From assembly GCF_012489685.1 (NCBI RefSeq), contig NC_080041.1, positions 35,019,780 to 35,083,779 of the forward strand: a stretch of 64,000 bases of DNA, given 5' to 3'. Positions 1-11,465 of this stretch are shown here, one piece after another. Below the pieces are notes generated by a model, which saw only the letters and a list, made by a program, of their open reading frames with translations, had not been told where the DNA came from and did not search any database. Within the stretch, counting starts at the first letter, position 1. The number at the start of each line of letters is the position of its first letter. The DNA comes from Lotus japonicus. Its lineage: Eukaryota > Streptophyta > Magnoliopsida > Fabales > Fabaceae. The translations under genes and the position numbers were made by a program.

Positions 1-2
1 TA

Positions 3-2662
3 GCTATCATTCAAAGAGTTGCTCTCAAAATCTGTCAGGATGACAAAATCCAACAGCAACTCACTAAGGAGAAGTCTCAGAATCGCAGGGATTTGGGTAC
101 TTTCTGCGAACAATTCGGAATTCAAGGTTGTCCCAAGAAACCTAAACCCAGAAAGCAAGATCCTCCTCCCAAACAACAATGGAGAAAGAGATCTAGCAGG
201 AATGATCATAGGAAACCCAAGCCTAGATCAAAACCCCAATTTTCGCAAATTCCAAAGAACCCTTCTGAGACTAGACCCTCTCAAGGAAAAGATGTTACCT
301 GCTACAACTGCGGCAAGCCGGGCCATATTAGCAGGTATGGCAGACTCAAAAGGAGAATCTCTGAGCTTCATCTTGAACCTGAGATCGAGGACAAGATCAA
401 CAATCTCCTCATTCAAACTTCTGATGAAGAAGAATCTAATCCTTCGGATTCTGAGGTCTCTGAAGACCTAAATCAAATTCAGAATGATGATTCTCAATCA
501 TCATCTTCCGTCAATACCTTGTCCATCAACACTTTGACCAATGAACAAGATCTTCTCTTCAGGGCCATTAATTCTATCCCTGATCCTGAGGAAAAGAAAA
601 TCTATTTGGAACGCCTCAGATCTAATCTTGAAGATAGGCCTCCCAAAAGTCCTATAACCACCAATAAATTCAATCTTAGAGATACTTTCAAGCGTCTTGA
701 GAAATCTACGGTCAAACCCGTCACTATTCAAGACCTTCAATCTGAAGTCAATTCCCTCAAGACTGAGGTTAAAAGTCTCAAACAAATCCAAAATAGTCAG
801 CAGCTTATCTTGGAAAAACTGACTAGAAATTATGAGGAAGATGATTCTTCTGTACCTGATTCCAATCCTGCTCCTAACAACAATTGCGAAGACTTTCTGG
901 AAAATATTAACCAGGTCACCATTCAGAAATTCTTCATCCATGTCAAAATCCTCATAGGAGATTTTATTCTCGAAATCCCTGCCCTCTTTGACACAGGGGC
1001 AGATTCCAGTTGTATCTCGGAGGGACTCATTCCCACCAGATATTTTGAGAAAACTACTGAGAAGCTCAGCGCTGCTGAAGGATCTAGACTAAAGATCAAG
1101 TATAAAATTCCCTCAGCTATCATCAAAAATGGTAGTCTTGAAATCGAAACTCCATTTCTGTTAGTCAGAAATTTGAGTCAAAAAATCATTATAGGGACCC
1201 CTTTCATTAAGAAGCTCTTCCCCTATAATACTGACGAAAACGGCATCACTGTTCAGCATCTTGGACAACCTATCTTGTTCAAATTCTCTGAACCTCCCAT
1301 AGATAAGACTTTGAACGTCATATCCTACAAGGAGAAGCAGATCAACTTCCTCAGGGAAGAAATCTCTTACAGAACCATTGAGGATCAATTGCAACAACCT
1401 TCTGTTAAATCAAGGATTGAGAATATTTTGGAAAATATTCAATCCAATATCTGTTCTGATCTACCCAACGCTTTTTGGGAAAGGAAGAGCCATATGGTGG
1501 AACTTCCTTATGAAAAAGATTTTTCAGACAAACAGATTCCAACTAAGGCTAGGCCTATTCAAATGAATGAAGAACTTCTTCATTTCTGCCAAAAGGAAAT
1601 CAATGATCTCCTTGAAAAGAAACTTATTCGCAAGAGTAAGAGCCCTTGGTCCTGTGCAGCCTTCTATGTCAACAAACAAGCTGAGATAGAACGGGGAACC
1701 CCTAGGCTGGTTATTAACTACAAACCTCTCAATCAAGCCCTTTGTTGGATTAGATATCCTATCCCCAACAAGAAAGATCTCTTAGCCAGACTGCATGATG
1801 CTAAGGTCTTTTCAAAATTCGACATGAAATCTGGATTCTGGCAAATCCAATTGCAAGAGAAGGATAGGTATAAAACTGCTTTTACTGTTCCTTTTGGGCA
1901 GTATGAGTGGAACGTTATGCCTTTTGGGCTAAAGAACGCCCCATCTGAATTCCAAAGGATTATGAACGAAATCTTCAATCCTTATTCCAAATTCACTATT
2001 GTCTACATTGACGATGTTCTAATCTTTTCCCAAACTTTAGATCAACATTTCAAACATCTCAATACGTTCATCTCTGTAATCAAAAGGAATGGCTTGGCTG
2101 TATCCAAGACAAAGGTCAGTTTGTTCCAAACCAGAATCAGATTCCTTGGTCACAACATCCACCAAGGAACCATCATTCCTATCAATAGAGCCATCGAGTT
2201 CACGGATAAATTCCCTGATCAAATCATTGACAAAACCCAACTACAAAGATTCCTGGGTTGTCTCAATTATGTTGCGGACTTCTGTCCTCAACTCAGTACC
2301 ATAATCAAACCCCTTCATGATAGACTCAAGAAGGATCCTCCACCTTGGTCCGATATTCATACCAATGTGGTCAAACAAATCAAACTTCGTGTCAAGAATC
2401 TCCCTTGTCTTTATCTCCCTAATCCTCAAGCTTTCAAAATTATTGAAACTGATGCCTCTGATATTGGCTTTGGTGGTATTTTGAAACAAAAAGGTTTTTG
2501 ACAAGGAACAAATTATTGCTTTTACTTCAAAACATTGGAATCCTGCTCAGCAGAATTATTCTACTGTCAAAAAGAAGTTTTAGCAATCGTTTTATCTATT
2601 TCAAAATTTCAATCTGATTTGATTAATCAAAAATTCTTAGTCCGTGTGGACTGCAAATCTGC
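3..2662 (+). pseudogene. Endogenous pararetrovirus polyprotein fragment (caulimovirid CP end-PR-RT-RNase H)
   Basis: One frame is open from base 3 to 2501, so the 5' end is cut by the window edge. In order it shows a basic region like the C-terminus of a caulimovirid coat protein, a zinc knuckle at about 300-340, a retropepsin with a DTGA motif at about 990, and a reverse transcriptase with YIDD at 2004-2015 and an MPFGLKNAPSEFQ box. It then enters RNase H (ETDASD). The zinc knuckle lacks its last Cys (Gly instead). A one-base frame change near 2493 ends the frame inside RNase H, which continues in another frame into the N gap. The coat-protein end fused to protease and RT in a single frame fits Petuvirus- or Florendovirus-like endogenous viruses better than Caulimovirus, where these are separate. 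Genus is inference. A Ty3/gypsy origin is less likely because the RT motif is FDMKSGFWQI. No LTR is seen. Confidence 0.8.
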
Positions 2663-2762
2663 NNNNNNNNNNNNNNNNNNNNNNNNNNNNNNNNNNNNNN
2701 NNNNNNNNNNNNNNNNNNNNNNNNNNNNNNNNNNNNNNNNNNNNNNNNNNNNNNNNNNNNNN
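2663..2762. other. Assembly gap, exactly 100 N
   Basis: A run of 100 N separates the pararetrovirus fragment from copia element A. A round 100-N run is the usual placeholder for a gap of unknown size. The two sides should not be assumed to be neighbours in the genome. Open frames drawn across it are artefacts. Confidence 0.98.
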
Positions 2763-4834
2763 GACACTGAGCGTTCTAGTTCAGAGTCTGGTTGAATTGG
2801 CTCTTGTTGGTCAGGGACAGGGTGAGCTTGATGAACTAGGGGATCTGCCTCTTGGATAGGATTGGCCAAGATAGGTTCATCTGGGTCAACTAGACGTTCA
2901 GGTCTAGGGCCAGGATATTGCCTAGGGCTTGGACAGGTAAGGTAATATTCTTCCAAGGCAGATACCTTCTCTTTCCTAACCTCCATGAATTTTCTAATTG
3001 ATTCAGAGGTATTGGAGGGAGGAGAGTCAATGACATTGATGGGGAAGGATACAGGTGTGAAGGCGGATGAAGAGTCTGTATCCGTGGTTCTGACAGCAGG
3101 ACGTGCTGATGCTCTGGGAGCAGAGTGATCAGACGTTCTGGGTTGTGGTTCTGTTTGGTTGGGCTCGGGTTGGTCTTGGATGATGGGTTCAGAAGGTAAT
3201 GGGTCGTATGGAATGGTAAGGAGAGAGGTTGGATCTTCTGACCTAGAGGGTTGGTTCTGAAGCAAATTCCAGAGTGGTGCTTCAGTAGGAGAAGGTTGAA
3301 AGAATGAAGATCTTGGGGAATGTGGTGGAGAGGTGGTTTGTGCGGCTGGTTGGGTTTCAGGAATAGGAGTGAGGGGATTTGAAGAGTGTTGGAGTAAGGC
3401 AGAAATAGGAAGTGCATCAAATAAATTCAAACCATCATCAGAAGCAAGTGCAGGCTTACTTGAATGTGCTGATGATCGAGTCACTCTGGCAGGAGGTTCA
3501 GTCCTTCTGACCACTTCAGCAGCTGGTTCCACCCGAGTAGGCTTCACCACAATTCTGACTTTCTTCTGCTTCTTCTTTGGAGGACCATCCTCACTATCAT
3601 CACCATCATCATCATCAGGCTTGCTCTTCGCCGTCTTGACCAGAGGGACATCAGATTCCTCTGAGGATTCGTCCAGAACCATCTTCCTCTTGGTTTTCTT
3701 CTTGGGAGGAGAAGGAAACTCTGGAGCTGGTGGAAGTCTGCTGACGAAATCATCAAGGTCAATCTCGAATCCTTGAGCCCTGAGGTCTTCAACATAGCAT
3801 CTGATGGCTTCAGGATGGTCTGCTTGAGTCCACAGAGGGTAGTCATTCAGAGGCATTCTTCTTCCTCTGATCTCAGAAGATGTGTCCTCATGAGCAGGAG
3901 CAATCTTCTTCTGGACCAAACCCATCTTCTTCAGAGAGTTGGCAGTGAAGACATCGCTGACAATTGTGCTCAAGTCCTCTGTGCAACCAGCATCGATCAA
4001 ATCTTGCACCAAGTTGCTTTCAATGAGAAAGTCTGAGAGCAGCCTCCCAAAAGGGATATATTTGATTGCAGACTTGATGGAGGAGGTGGTGCGAGACTTC
4101 CGGATGCATTCCTTCAAATAGGAGAACAGGAAGTAGGGAAGGCAGATCTTCTCCTTGTCTTGAATGAAGAATAGCATCGCCTTCTGGTTGAAGTTGATGT
4201 AGTCTGGAGAACTGCCCTTTGGTCGCTGATTGATGCAGTTGAGCAGGATCTTGTGCCAGATTCTTAGTTTGGGGTGAAGATCCATCACCTTATAACTCGT
4301 CTTGCCCGGTTTGAAAGTGGTGTACAGGGCCTTGTTGACTATGTCCTTGGTTCTGGGTTTCAGCTTCGATTCCGTCAGTGAGAACCGATACCCATGAGCA
4401 GTTTTTGCACCTAGCAGATTCACGAATGACTTCTCCGTGATGATGATCTTCCTACCCAGTATGTAAGAGACCACCTGAGTGTCATCACAATCGGCGTGCT
4501 TCCAGAATTCCTTTACCAGCTTCTCATACACCGGTCCTCGAAGTCGATTGAAGTAGTTTCCCCAACCTTGAGCTTGGACTTCAGGACGAAGATCAAACCC
4601 ATTTGCAGCCAAGTTGTCGAGGTTGAATCTCCATTCTGCAAGGACTTGGAGTTCCTCAGGAGGAAATACACAGTGAACGGCACAGCCCCGTTCTGCAATA
4701 GGAACAATCTCCTCTTGAGCTTGAGCTTGTTCTTGTGCTGGGTTCTCAGAGCCTTGTTGACCCGTTGCCAAACCGACTACCATATGTGGGAACTGAGGTG
4801 CATCTGCAGTAGATCTTCTGGTTTGTCTCACCAT
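2763..4834 (-). CDS. Env-like / 'putative plant transposon protein' ORF of copia A (3' truncated by gap)
   Basis: The start chosen is the ATG at 4834 (MVRQTRRS). An upstream in-frame ATG at 4990 lies in a pyrimidine-rich stretch that looks like a 5' leader. About 690 codons are visible before the gap cuts the C-terminus. Residues about 50-330 form a helical globular region of the 'putative plant transposon protein' type known from legume copia elements. It is followed by two strongly basic clusters (PKKKTKRK and PPKKKQKK) around an acidic run, then a long Pro/Ser/Thr-rich tail. I see no signal peptide or transmembrane segment, so it does not look like a membrane envelope and the basic clusters suggest nuclear import. 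It lies 443 bp downstream of pol in a different frame, so it needs its own RNA or reinitiation. Function unknown. Confidence 0.8.
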
Positions 4835-5277
4835 TTTGAAGAGGTTGAAGGTTTGAGGTAGAAGATGAAGTTTGAAGGATGAGGAGAGATCGAGAGAGAA
4901 ATTGAGAAGGAGGCGGTTTTGAAAAGCAGAGAGTGCAAGAGTGAAAACCGGAAGTGAGAGAGAACGTGTGTGTATAGTGGGTTTTATCAAATAACCGTTG
5001 TTGATTCAAAAAGCACTTTAAGATCAACGGTTGAAAATTAAAGATAGATAGTAACAGTAAAATACACAATCACACACAGGAGATAAGCATATCTACACGC
5101 AATCATAACAGACTGTCACACGGGCACAAGGAACTATGCATCAGAAATTCTGACGCACGTGTTGTTGTCTCAGCTTCAGAGTCAGTACCAGTGGGCACAC
5201 ACACTCTGATTGAGTTACCTTCTGGACTAGACATCTTCTGATCAAGAAGTATCATAGTCAGAGGTTCTGATCCATCT
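4835..5277 (-). promoter_or_regulatory. Pol to env-like spacer with possible internal promoter and leader
   Basis: This non-coding stretch separates the pol stop from the env-like ATG on the minus strand. Nearest the ATG is a CT-rich leader of about 100 bases. Before it is a CACTATACAC box near 4970-4980 (minus strand), a weak TATA candidate about 140 bp upstream of the ATG. The rest carries scattered CTTCTGA/TCAGAAG words also common in this element's LTR. The promoter role is inferred from layout only. Confidence 0.3.
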
Positions 5278-8200
5278 TCACTCTGGACAAAAGTCCATGT
5301 TTAGATTTTTCAGAATAAAATTAAATCTATCTTCAGCTAAGGGCTTTGTAAAGATATCTGCCCATTGATGGTCAGTATCAACAAACTTCAGAAGAAGTAC
5401 GCCCTTCTGTACATAATCTCTAATAAAATGATACTTTACCTCAATGTGCTTTGCCCTTGAATGCAAGATAGGATTCTTACTCAATGAGATTGCAGCAGTG
5501 TTATCACAATAGATTGGGATATTGCTCTCAAGGATCTGATAATCCTCCAGCTGATGTTTCATCCAGAGCATCTGAGTGCTGCATATTGCTGCTGAGATAT
5601 ATTCTGCCTCTGCAGTTGATAGTGCAATGGTTGATTGCCTCTTGCTTGCCCATGAGACTAGATTGCTTCCCAGAAATTGACAATTTCCAGAAGTACTTTT
5701 TCTCTCTGTTCTATCTCCAGCATAATCAGCATCACAATAACCTGAAAGCTTATACTCTGATGTTTTCTTATACATCAAGCCAAGGTTAGTGGTGCCTTTC
5801 AGATACCTTAGGATCCTCTTAACAGCAGTTAAGTGGGTTTCCCTTGGATCTGATTGGAAACGAGCACATAAATGAACACTAAATAATATGTCTGGCCTAG
5901 ATGCAGTTAAGTATAGAAGTGAACCTATCATGCCACGATAGAGCTTCTGACATACTTTACCACTTATATCTTCTTTTTCCAGAATGCATGTTGGATGCAT
6001 TGGAGTCTTGGCCACTGTAGATTCCAGCATATTGAACTTCTTCAGAAGTTCTTTAGTGTACTTGCTCTGATGGATATATGTTCCTTCTGGTGTTTGATCA
6101 ACTTGTATTCCCAGAAAGTACTTTAATTCTCCCATCATACTCATCTCAAATTCAGCCTGCATCATCTCAGAAAATTCTTTGCATAGAGATTGATTAGCAG
6201 AACCAAATATAATATCATCAACATAAATTTGCACAATTAAGATATCATCTTTATAAGTCTTGCAAAAGAGAGTTGTATCTACTTTACCCCTTACAAACTC
6301 ATTCTCCAGAAGGAATGAGCTAAGTCTCTCATACCATGCTCTGGGAGCTTGCTTCAGACCGTAGAGTGATTTCTTCAATTTGAACACATGGTCTGGTTTC
6401 TTTTCATCTTCAAAACCTGGGGGTTGATGAACATAGACTTCCTCTGAGATATAACCATTTAGGAAGGCACTCTTTACGTCCATCTGATGTAGAATTATGT
6501 TGTGATTTACTGAGAAAGAAATCAATAGTCTGATTGCCTCCAGTCTTGCTACTGGAGCAAATGTTTCAGTGTAGTCTATTCCTTCCTGCTGGCTGTAGCC
6601 TTGAGCAACTAGCCTTGCCTTGTTTCTGACTACATCTCCTTTCTCATTTGGCTTGTTTCTGAATACCCATTTCGTTCCAATAACATGGACATTCTCAGGC
6701 TTCTTCACTAAGCTCCAAACATCGTTCTTGGAGAATTGATTCAATTCTTCTTCCATGGCCAAAATCCAATCCTTGTCCTGAAGAGCTTCATCTATGGACT
6801 TGGGTTCAATTAAGGACACCAATCCTTTCAGGCTCAGCAGGGTCTCTTCAGAGGGTCTGAAGGCAGATCTGGTTCTGACTGGTTCATCTTTGTTGCCCAG
6901 AATCAATTCCTTAGGATGAGCTGCAGTGATTCTGCTCTTCTTCAGAGTTTGTGAGTTAGAGGGACCAGCTTCTTCCTCTGGTTCATCTTCCTCTGGCTCA
7001 ACTTCCTCTGGAGCTTTGCCTTTGTCAGAAACATTAATGCTTAAATCTGCAAACTTTTCAACTAGCTTTGACTGGTCAGAGTCAAGCTTATCATCAAATC
7101 TAACATGAATAGATTCTTCAATAGTCTTAGCATCAGTATTATAAAATCTAAAACCTTTAGATCTATCAGAATAACCAAGTAATAGACACTTAGAAGACTT
7201 AGCATCAAATTTATGCAATCTATCCTTAGTATTGAGAACATAACAAACACAGCCAAAAGGATGAAAATAAGAAATGTTGGGTTTTATGTTCTTCCACAAT
7301 TCATAAGGAGTCTTATTCAGAATTGGTCTCACAGAGATTCTATTCTGAATGTAGCATGCTGTATTTACTGCCTCTGCCCAAAAGTGCTTAGCCATGCCAG
7401 TTTCTTGGAGCATGGTTCTAGCCATCTCCTGAAGAGTTCTGTTCTTCCTCTCAACAACACCATTTTGTTGAGGAGTTCTCGGACAAGAGAAATCATGTGC
7501 AATTCCATAGGAATCAAACAGACTCTCAAACTTGTCATTCTCAAACTCTCCACCATGGTCACTTCTGACACGCACAATTCTACAAGCCTTCTCGTTTTGC
7601 ACTTGAGCAATGAAGGTAGAGAACACAGCATGAGACTCATCCTTGCGGGTTAGAAACTTTACCCATGTCCAGCGGCTATAGTCATCAACGATAACCATCC
7701 CATATCTCTTGCCACCTATAGACTCAGTTTTCACTGGTCCAAACAGGTCGATATGCAGAAGTTCTAACGGCCTTGAGGTTGAGACAACATTCTTTGCCTT
7801 GAAAGGGACTTTTGTGAATTTGCCTTTCTGACATGCTTCACAAAGAGCGTCTGAAGCGAACTTCAGATTGGGTAAGCCCCTGACAAGGTTTAGCTTGCTC
7901 AGCTGAGAAATCTTTCTCATACTGGCATGCCCTAACCGTCTATGCCATACCCACTGCTCTTCATTAACAGACAGAAGGCACTTCACATTCTGAGCCTCCA
8001 ACTCAGATAATCTGATCTTATAAATGTTGTTTTTCCTCTTGCTGTTAAACAGAACAGAGCCATCGATCTGACTTACAGCCCGGCAGGACTTTTGATTGAA
8101 TATAACATCATAACCCTTGTCAGCTAATTGACTTATAGACAATAAGTTATGTGTTAAGCCGTCTACCAATAAAACATTATCAATGCATGGACTACTATCT

Positions 8201-8382
8201 ACACAAATAGTACCAGTACCAATAATTTTACCCTTTTCATTTCCTCCGAAGCCAACTTCGCCTCCAGGCTTAAGTTTCAGCTCTCGGAACATACGCTTTT
8301 CTCCCGTCATGTGACGCGAGCATCCACTGTCCAGATACCATGATTGGTGTTTCAGTGGAGCTATCAAGGATATCTGCAACAT
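5278..8382 (-). CDS. pol: Copia A pol: protease, integrase, reverse transcriptase, RNase H
   Basis: This 1034-residue frame is free of stops and processes and integrates the copia cDNA. Protease: [13 protein letters not shown] at residues 15-27. GAG-pre-integrase zinc finger: about 147-184 (WHRRLGH then CEACQKGK). Integrase catalytic triad: D212, D275 and E311, with 35 residues between the last two. RT runs from about 570 and has YVDD near 720. RNase [10 protein letters not shown] near 885. It ends with the usual ADIFTKPL motif. All visible catalytic residues are present. The 5' end overlaps gag by 113 bp in the +1 frame, so it is either expressed by frameshifting or separated from gag by one indel. 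Copia order (INT before RT) rules out gypsy. Confidence 0.95.
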   Translation of the reverse strand: MLQISLIAPLKHQSWYLDSGCSRHMTGEKRMFRELKLKPGGEVGFGGNEKGKIIGTGTICVDSSPCIDNVLLVDGLTHNLLSISQLADKGYDVIFNQKSCRAVSQIDGSVLFNSKRKNNIYKIRLSELEAQNVKCLLSVNEEQWVWHRRLGHASMRKISQLSKLNLVRGLPNLKFASDALCEACQKGKFTKVPFKAKNVVSTSRPLELLHIDLFGPVKTESIGGKRYGMVIVDDYSRWTWVKFLTRKDESHAVFSTFIAQVQNEKACRIVRVRSDHGGEFENDKFESLFDSYGIAHDFSCPRTPQQNGVVERKNRTLQEMARTMLQETGMAKHFWAEAVNTACYIQNRISVRPILNKTPYELWKNIKPNISYFHPFGCVCYVLNTKDRLHKFDAKSSKCLLLGYSDRSKGFRFYNTDAKTIEESIHVRFDDKLDSDQSKLVEKFADLSINVSDKGKAPEEVEPEEDEPEEEAGPSNSQTLKKSRITAAHPKELILGNKDEPVRTRSAFRPSEETLLSLKGLVSLIEPKSIDEALQDKDWILAMEEELNQFSKNDVWSLVKKPENVHVIGTKWVFRNKPNEKGDVVRNKARLVAQGYSQQEGIDYTETFAPVARLEAIRLLISFSVNHNIILHQMDVKSAFLNGYISEEVYVHQPPGFEDEKKPDHVFKLKKSLYGLKQAPRAWYERLSSFLLENEFVRGKVDTTLFCKTYKDDILIVQIYVDDIIFGSANQSLCKEFSEMMQAEFEMSMMGELKYFLGIQVDQTPEGTYIHQSKYTKELLKKFNMLESTVAKTPMHPTCILEKEDISGKVCQKLYRGMIGSLLYLTASRPDILFSVHLCARFQSDPRETHLTAVKRILRYLKGTTNLGLMYKKTSEYKLSGYCDADYAGDRTERKSTSGNCQFLGSNLVSWASKRQSTIALSTAEAEYISAAICSTQMLWMKHQLEDYQILESNIPIYCDNTAAISLSKNPILHSRAKHIEVKYHFIRDYVQKGVLLLKFVDTDHQWADIFTKPLAEDRFNFILKNLNMDFCPE

Positions 8383-10180
8383 AGATAATCTTGTCCTTAG
8401 GTACCCACTTTCTGGGTCCTCTTTTGTTAGTTACCCCAGAGGTTCTGATCACCTTGGGTGTCTCAACATAATATTTTAAAGGAATATTTGTATGATATTT
8501 AGTCATAGAGAAAGATCCCTTTTTAAGAGGGTTTTTAGCAACTTTAGCAGGTACAGGATCAGGCAATATGGTACCAGAGGGAACAAAACATTCATATAAA
8601 GATTTAGCTTTAGACACAGAAGGCTCATTTCTAATTGGTTTAGAATAGCCAATGCCATGCATTCCATTTCTGCTTACACCATAGATCATTGAAGCCATTA
8701 AGCTTCTATCTACGCTTTTAGCCAGGAATCTTTGAAAAGATTTTTCATACTTAGATTCATGCTTACTATCAGAGGCATCGCAGGCAATAACTTCTTCTAA
8801 CTTAGCAATTTGATTCTTAAGCACAGAGTTAGAGTTAACTAAAGCATGATTATCATTTTTCAAATCAGATATGATTTTCTCATGTTCAGAAGGAGTTTTA
8901 GAAACAGCAGATAAGTTCTTTTTCAGCTTCTTATGCTTAGACAACAAGGAGTTATACTTATCCATGATATCAGACAAAGCATGTTTCAGTTCAGAGGTAG
9001 AGAAAGAAGCAAATACCTCATTTTCATCGTCAGAGTCTGGATCTCCTTCTGATTCTGAGTCAGAGTTAACAGCTTCCTTTGACTCTGCTCCTTTGTCTTT
9101 GACAATGGCCATGAGTCCTTGGACTTCACCATCAGAGTCAACATCCTCTGACTCTGATTCATCGAATGTCACCATCAGACTTTTCTTGGTCTTGAAGTGC
9201 TTCTTTGGCTTCTTGTCCTTCTTCAATTTTGGACAGTCACTTTTGTAGTGCCCTGATTCTTTGCACTCAAAGCAAGTGACTTCCTTGATTGATGACTTCT
9301 TCTGACCTGAGGATTCAGACTTTCCTCTTGCCTTTCCAGAGCCTTTGAACTTGCTCTGCCTGTGCTTCCAGATGCGGTTGAGTCTCTTGGAGATCAGAGT
9401 CAGCTCATCTTCATCTGAATCTTCTGATGCTTCTTCAGATACTTCTTCTTCAGCTTGAAGAGCCTTTGACTTCTCAACTTTAGCCTTTTCAGATTTGGAT
9501 TTCAAGGCTATGGATTTTTTTCTCAGATCTTGCATCTCTGAGCGTTTCAGCTCATGGCATTTCAAAATGCTGATGAGTTCTTCTAAACTCATATTCTCAA
9601 CGTCTCTCGTGAGCTCTATTGAAGTCACCAAAGGCATCCAACTTTCAGGAAGACACCTGATGACCCTTATGACATGATCTTTTGTTGTGTAGCTCTTGTT
9701 GAGAGGACGTATGCCAGCTACAAGCAGTTGAAATCTGGAGAACATTTCTTCAATGGACTCATTTGGCTCCATGATGAAGGATTCATACTTTTGGATCAAA
9801 GACAATGCCTTTGATTCTTTGACTTTCTTGTTTCCTTCATGAGACATCTTCAGAGAATCAAAAATGCCTTTAGCAAACTCACGATCTGTAATCTTCTGGT
9901 ACTCCTCATAGGAAATAGCACTTAGAAGAATTGCTCTTGCTTTGTGATGTTGTGAGTACAGCTTCTTTTGATCTGCAGACATCTCTGACCTTGGGATCTT
10001 CTTGCCATCTGCATCAACTGGACGCTCGTAGCCATCCACAATAATATCCCAGAGATCTGCATCGAAACCCAGAAAGAAACTTTCCAGTCTATCTTTCCAA
10101 TATTCGAACCTTTGACCGTCGAACATAGGAGGCTTTGCATTGTAACCATCTCTTTGAGTTTCACTGGTGGTGGCAGCCAT
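8270..10180 (-). CDS. gag: Copia A Gag (nucleocapsid/capsid polyprotein)
   Basis: The 636-residue Gag starts at the ATG at 10180, about 60 bases inside the PBS. Residues about 15-220 match the UBN2-like capsid domain of copia Gag ([24 protein letters not shown]). A complete CX2CX4HX4C zinc knuckle lies at 303-316. Lys-rich, acidic Ser/Glu and coiled-coil segments follow to about 480. The last ~38 codons overlap the protease region of pol in another frame. Gag packages the element RNA into virus-like particles. No internal stops were found. The long Gag with an acidic and coiled C-terminal half is typical of SIRE elements. Confidence 0.93.
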   Translation of the reverse strand: MAATTSETQRDGYNAKPPMFDGQRFEYWKDRLESFFLGFDADLWDIIVDGYERPVDADGKKIPRSEMSADQKKLYSQHHKARAILLSAISYEEYQKITDREFAKGIFDSLKMSHEGNKKVKESKALSLIQKYESFIMEPNESIEEMFSRFQLLVAGIRPLNKSYTTKDHVIRVIRCLPESWMPLVTSIELTRDVENMSLEELISILKCHELKRSEMQDLRKKSIALKSKSEKAKVEKSKALQAEEEVSEEASEDSDEDELTLISKRLNRIWKHRQSKFKGSGKARGKSESSGQKKSSIKEVTCFECKESGHYKSDCPKLKKDKKPKKHFKTKKSLMVTFDESESEDVDSDGEVQGLMAIVKDKGAESKEAVNSDSESEGDPDSDDENEVFASFSTSELKHALSDIMDKYNSLLSKHKKLKKNLSAVSKTPSEHEKIISDLKNDNHALVNSNSVLKNQIAKLEEVIACDASDSKHESKYEKSFQRFLAKSVDRSLMASMIYGVSRNGMHGIGYSKPIRNEPSVSKAKSLYECFVPSGTILPDPVPAKVAKNPLKKGSFSMTKYHTNIPLKYYVETPKVIRTSGVTNKRGPRKWVPKDKIIYVADILDSSTETPIMVSGQWMLASHDGRKAYVPRAET

Positions 10181-10238
10181 TGTTTTTCACACCGGCCCGG
10201 ATCACTGAACACTGTTAGGTGTGGTAATCAGAACTTGC

Positions 10239-10250
10239 GCTCTGATACCA
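10239..10250 (-). promoter_or_regulatory. Primer binding site of copia A (initiator Met tRNA)
   Basis: The minus strand reads TGGTATCAGAGC, complementary to the 3' end of plant initiator Met tRNA, two bases inside the LTR end. This fixes the LTR inner boundary at 10253 and the element's orientation. Confidence 0.93.
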
Positions 10251-10252
10251 AT

Positions 10253-11465
10253 TGAAGGTATGAAAAACGGTAGAAAGGGGGGGTTTGAATAACGTTTTCA
10301 GTACAAAACTACCACCTTAAAGATTTTGACAAATCTTTCGAGAACTTAAGTGCTAAAGATAAGAGATAGAAAAGCACACAAGGATTTTATCCTGGTTCAC
10401 TTGATAAATCACTCAAGCTACTCCAGTCCACCCGTTAAGGTGATTTCTTCCTTCTTAGAATGAAGGCAATCCACTAATCAGGTAAGAGTTACAACTGCAC
10501 TTGAAACCTACAAGTGACTAACAATTACACTGACTTAGCTCACACTAAGATTCACTCTCTTAGTCTTCTCTAGGATCCGATCAACCTTGATCTCCTAAAG
10601 GAACTAAACAAACTGTTTATCAAAGAAATGTTTACAAGAGATTTGCTTCTAAAAAGCTGATAGTAAACACTATGAATTTCAGATGAAAGAAAGCTTAGAA
10701 TATTTTGAATATCTTGCGCGTGTGTTGCTTCTTGTATTCTTCTAGCCGCTTCTTTCAATCTTCAGCCTCTATATATACTCCAAGGATTAGGGTTGAGCGT
10801 TGCATGGGAAATGCTACCGTTGGAGGGCAGTTCTGGAAAATCCAGCTTCTGCTGTGGCTGAGAACGTTAGGTAGGTCGTCAGGAAGGTACACTTGCTTTT
10901 GTACTTGGATAGCGACTTGACCTTTTAACCTAGGAGACTTCTGATCAGGGGAATACTTCATATTGGAACTTGTGAAGCCGGTTGATCAGAGTCAAAGGGA
11001 AAGCACAGATCCTCTGACCATTGTATCTTCTGATTCTGAACTCAGAGGGAAGAACATGGCCTTAAGAGTTTCTTGCTTCTGGACCTCAGAGTTTCCACTA
11101 TTCAGCTTCTGGATCTTCAGAGTCTTCTACACCATCAGAACATCTGAACCTTCAGTGTTTCTTGGCTATCAGAACTTCTGGATCTTCAGAGCTTCTAGCG
11201 ACTGAGTCCTCATCAGAGTTTGTATAGCTTCAGAACTTCTGAAGCTTTTCCACTGTTCATACTGAACATGGTGAATGCGAAAGCGTTGCTTGGGTTACCC
11301 TTTATACACAGTGCTTCTGATTTGTGTGAGATTGAATTGAGGTCAGAGCCTGTAAATAGCACACTCAGAAAAACACGTTAGAGTACCACAATTGTTCATA
11401 TCAAAAGGTTAACTTGTAATCATCAAAACATGAGTTGTACTACTAGATCAAAACTTGATCTTACA
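10253..11465 (-). repeat. 5' LTR of copia A (1213 bp)
   Basis: On the plus strand it begins TGAAGGTATG and ends CTTACA. Both ends match the complete solo LTR at 51167-52376. A TATATATA box lies at about 10770-10779 on the minus strand (within ctctatatatactcc). Words such as CTTCTGA and TCTTCAGA recur densely through 11000-11340. The outer flank is tttcc (11466-11470); its partner copy would lie beyond the gap. Confidence 0.9.

Larger units (their letters stand above)
2763..11465 (-). mobile_element. Copia element A (SIRE-type Ty1/copia), 3' end lost in gap
   Basis: Read on the minus strand: LTR 11465-10253, a 2-base spacer, initiator-Met tRNA primer site 10250-10239, gag 10180-8270, pol 8382-5278 in the copia order PR-INT-RT-RNase H, then an env-like ORF from 4834 running into the gap. 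Domain order, the PBS and the extra ORF after pol define the SIRE lineage. The second LTR would lie beyond the gap. The LTR begins TG and ends CA (minus: TGTAAG...CCTTCA). A related solo LTR lies at 51167-52376. The element interrupts a chromovirus LTR fragment on its right side. Confidence 0.93.

Noticed and set aside
19..471. ORF of 150 codons at the left edge
   Set aside because: Out-of-frame shadow of the pararetrovirus frame, which is open from base 3 and carries the zinc knuckle.
2627..2762. Open frame running through the N gap from the env-like ORF into the pararetrovirus side
   Set aside because: N codons cannot show continuity; the residues beyond the gap come from the antisense of RNase H.
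3333..3776. Plus-strand ORF within the env-like gene
   Set aside because: Ser/Gly-rich antisense shadow of the Pro/Ser- and Asp/Lys-rich coding strand.
10253..10300. tRNA gene suggested by the TGGTATCAGAGC word
   Set aside because: Only the 12-base complement to the tRNA 3' end is present, placed as a primer site beside an LTR.
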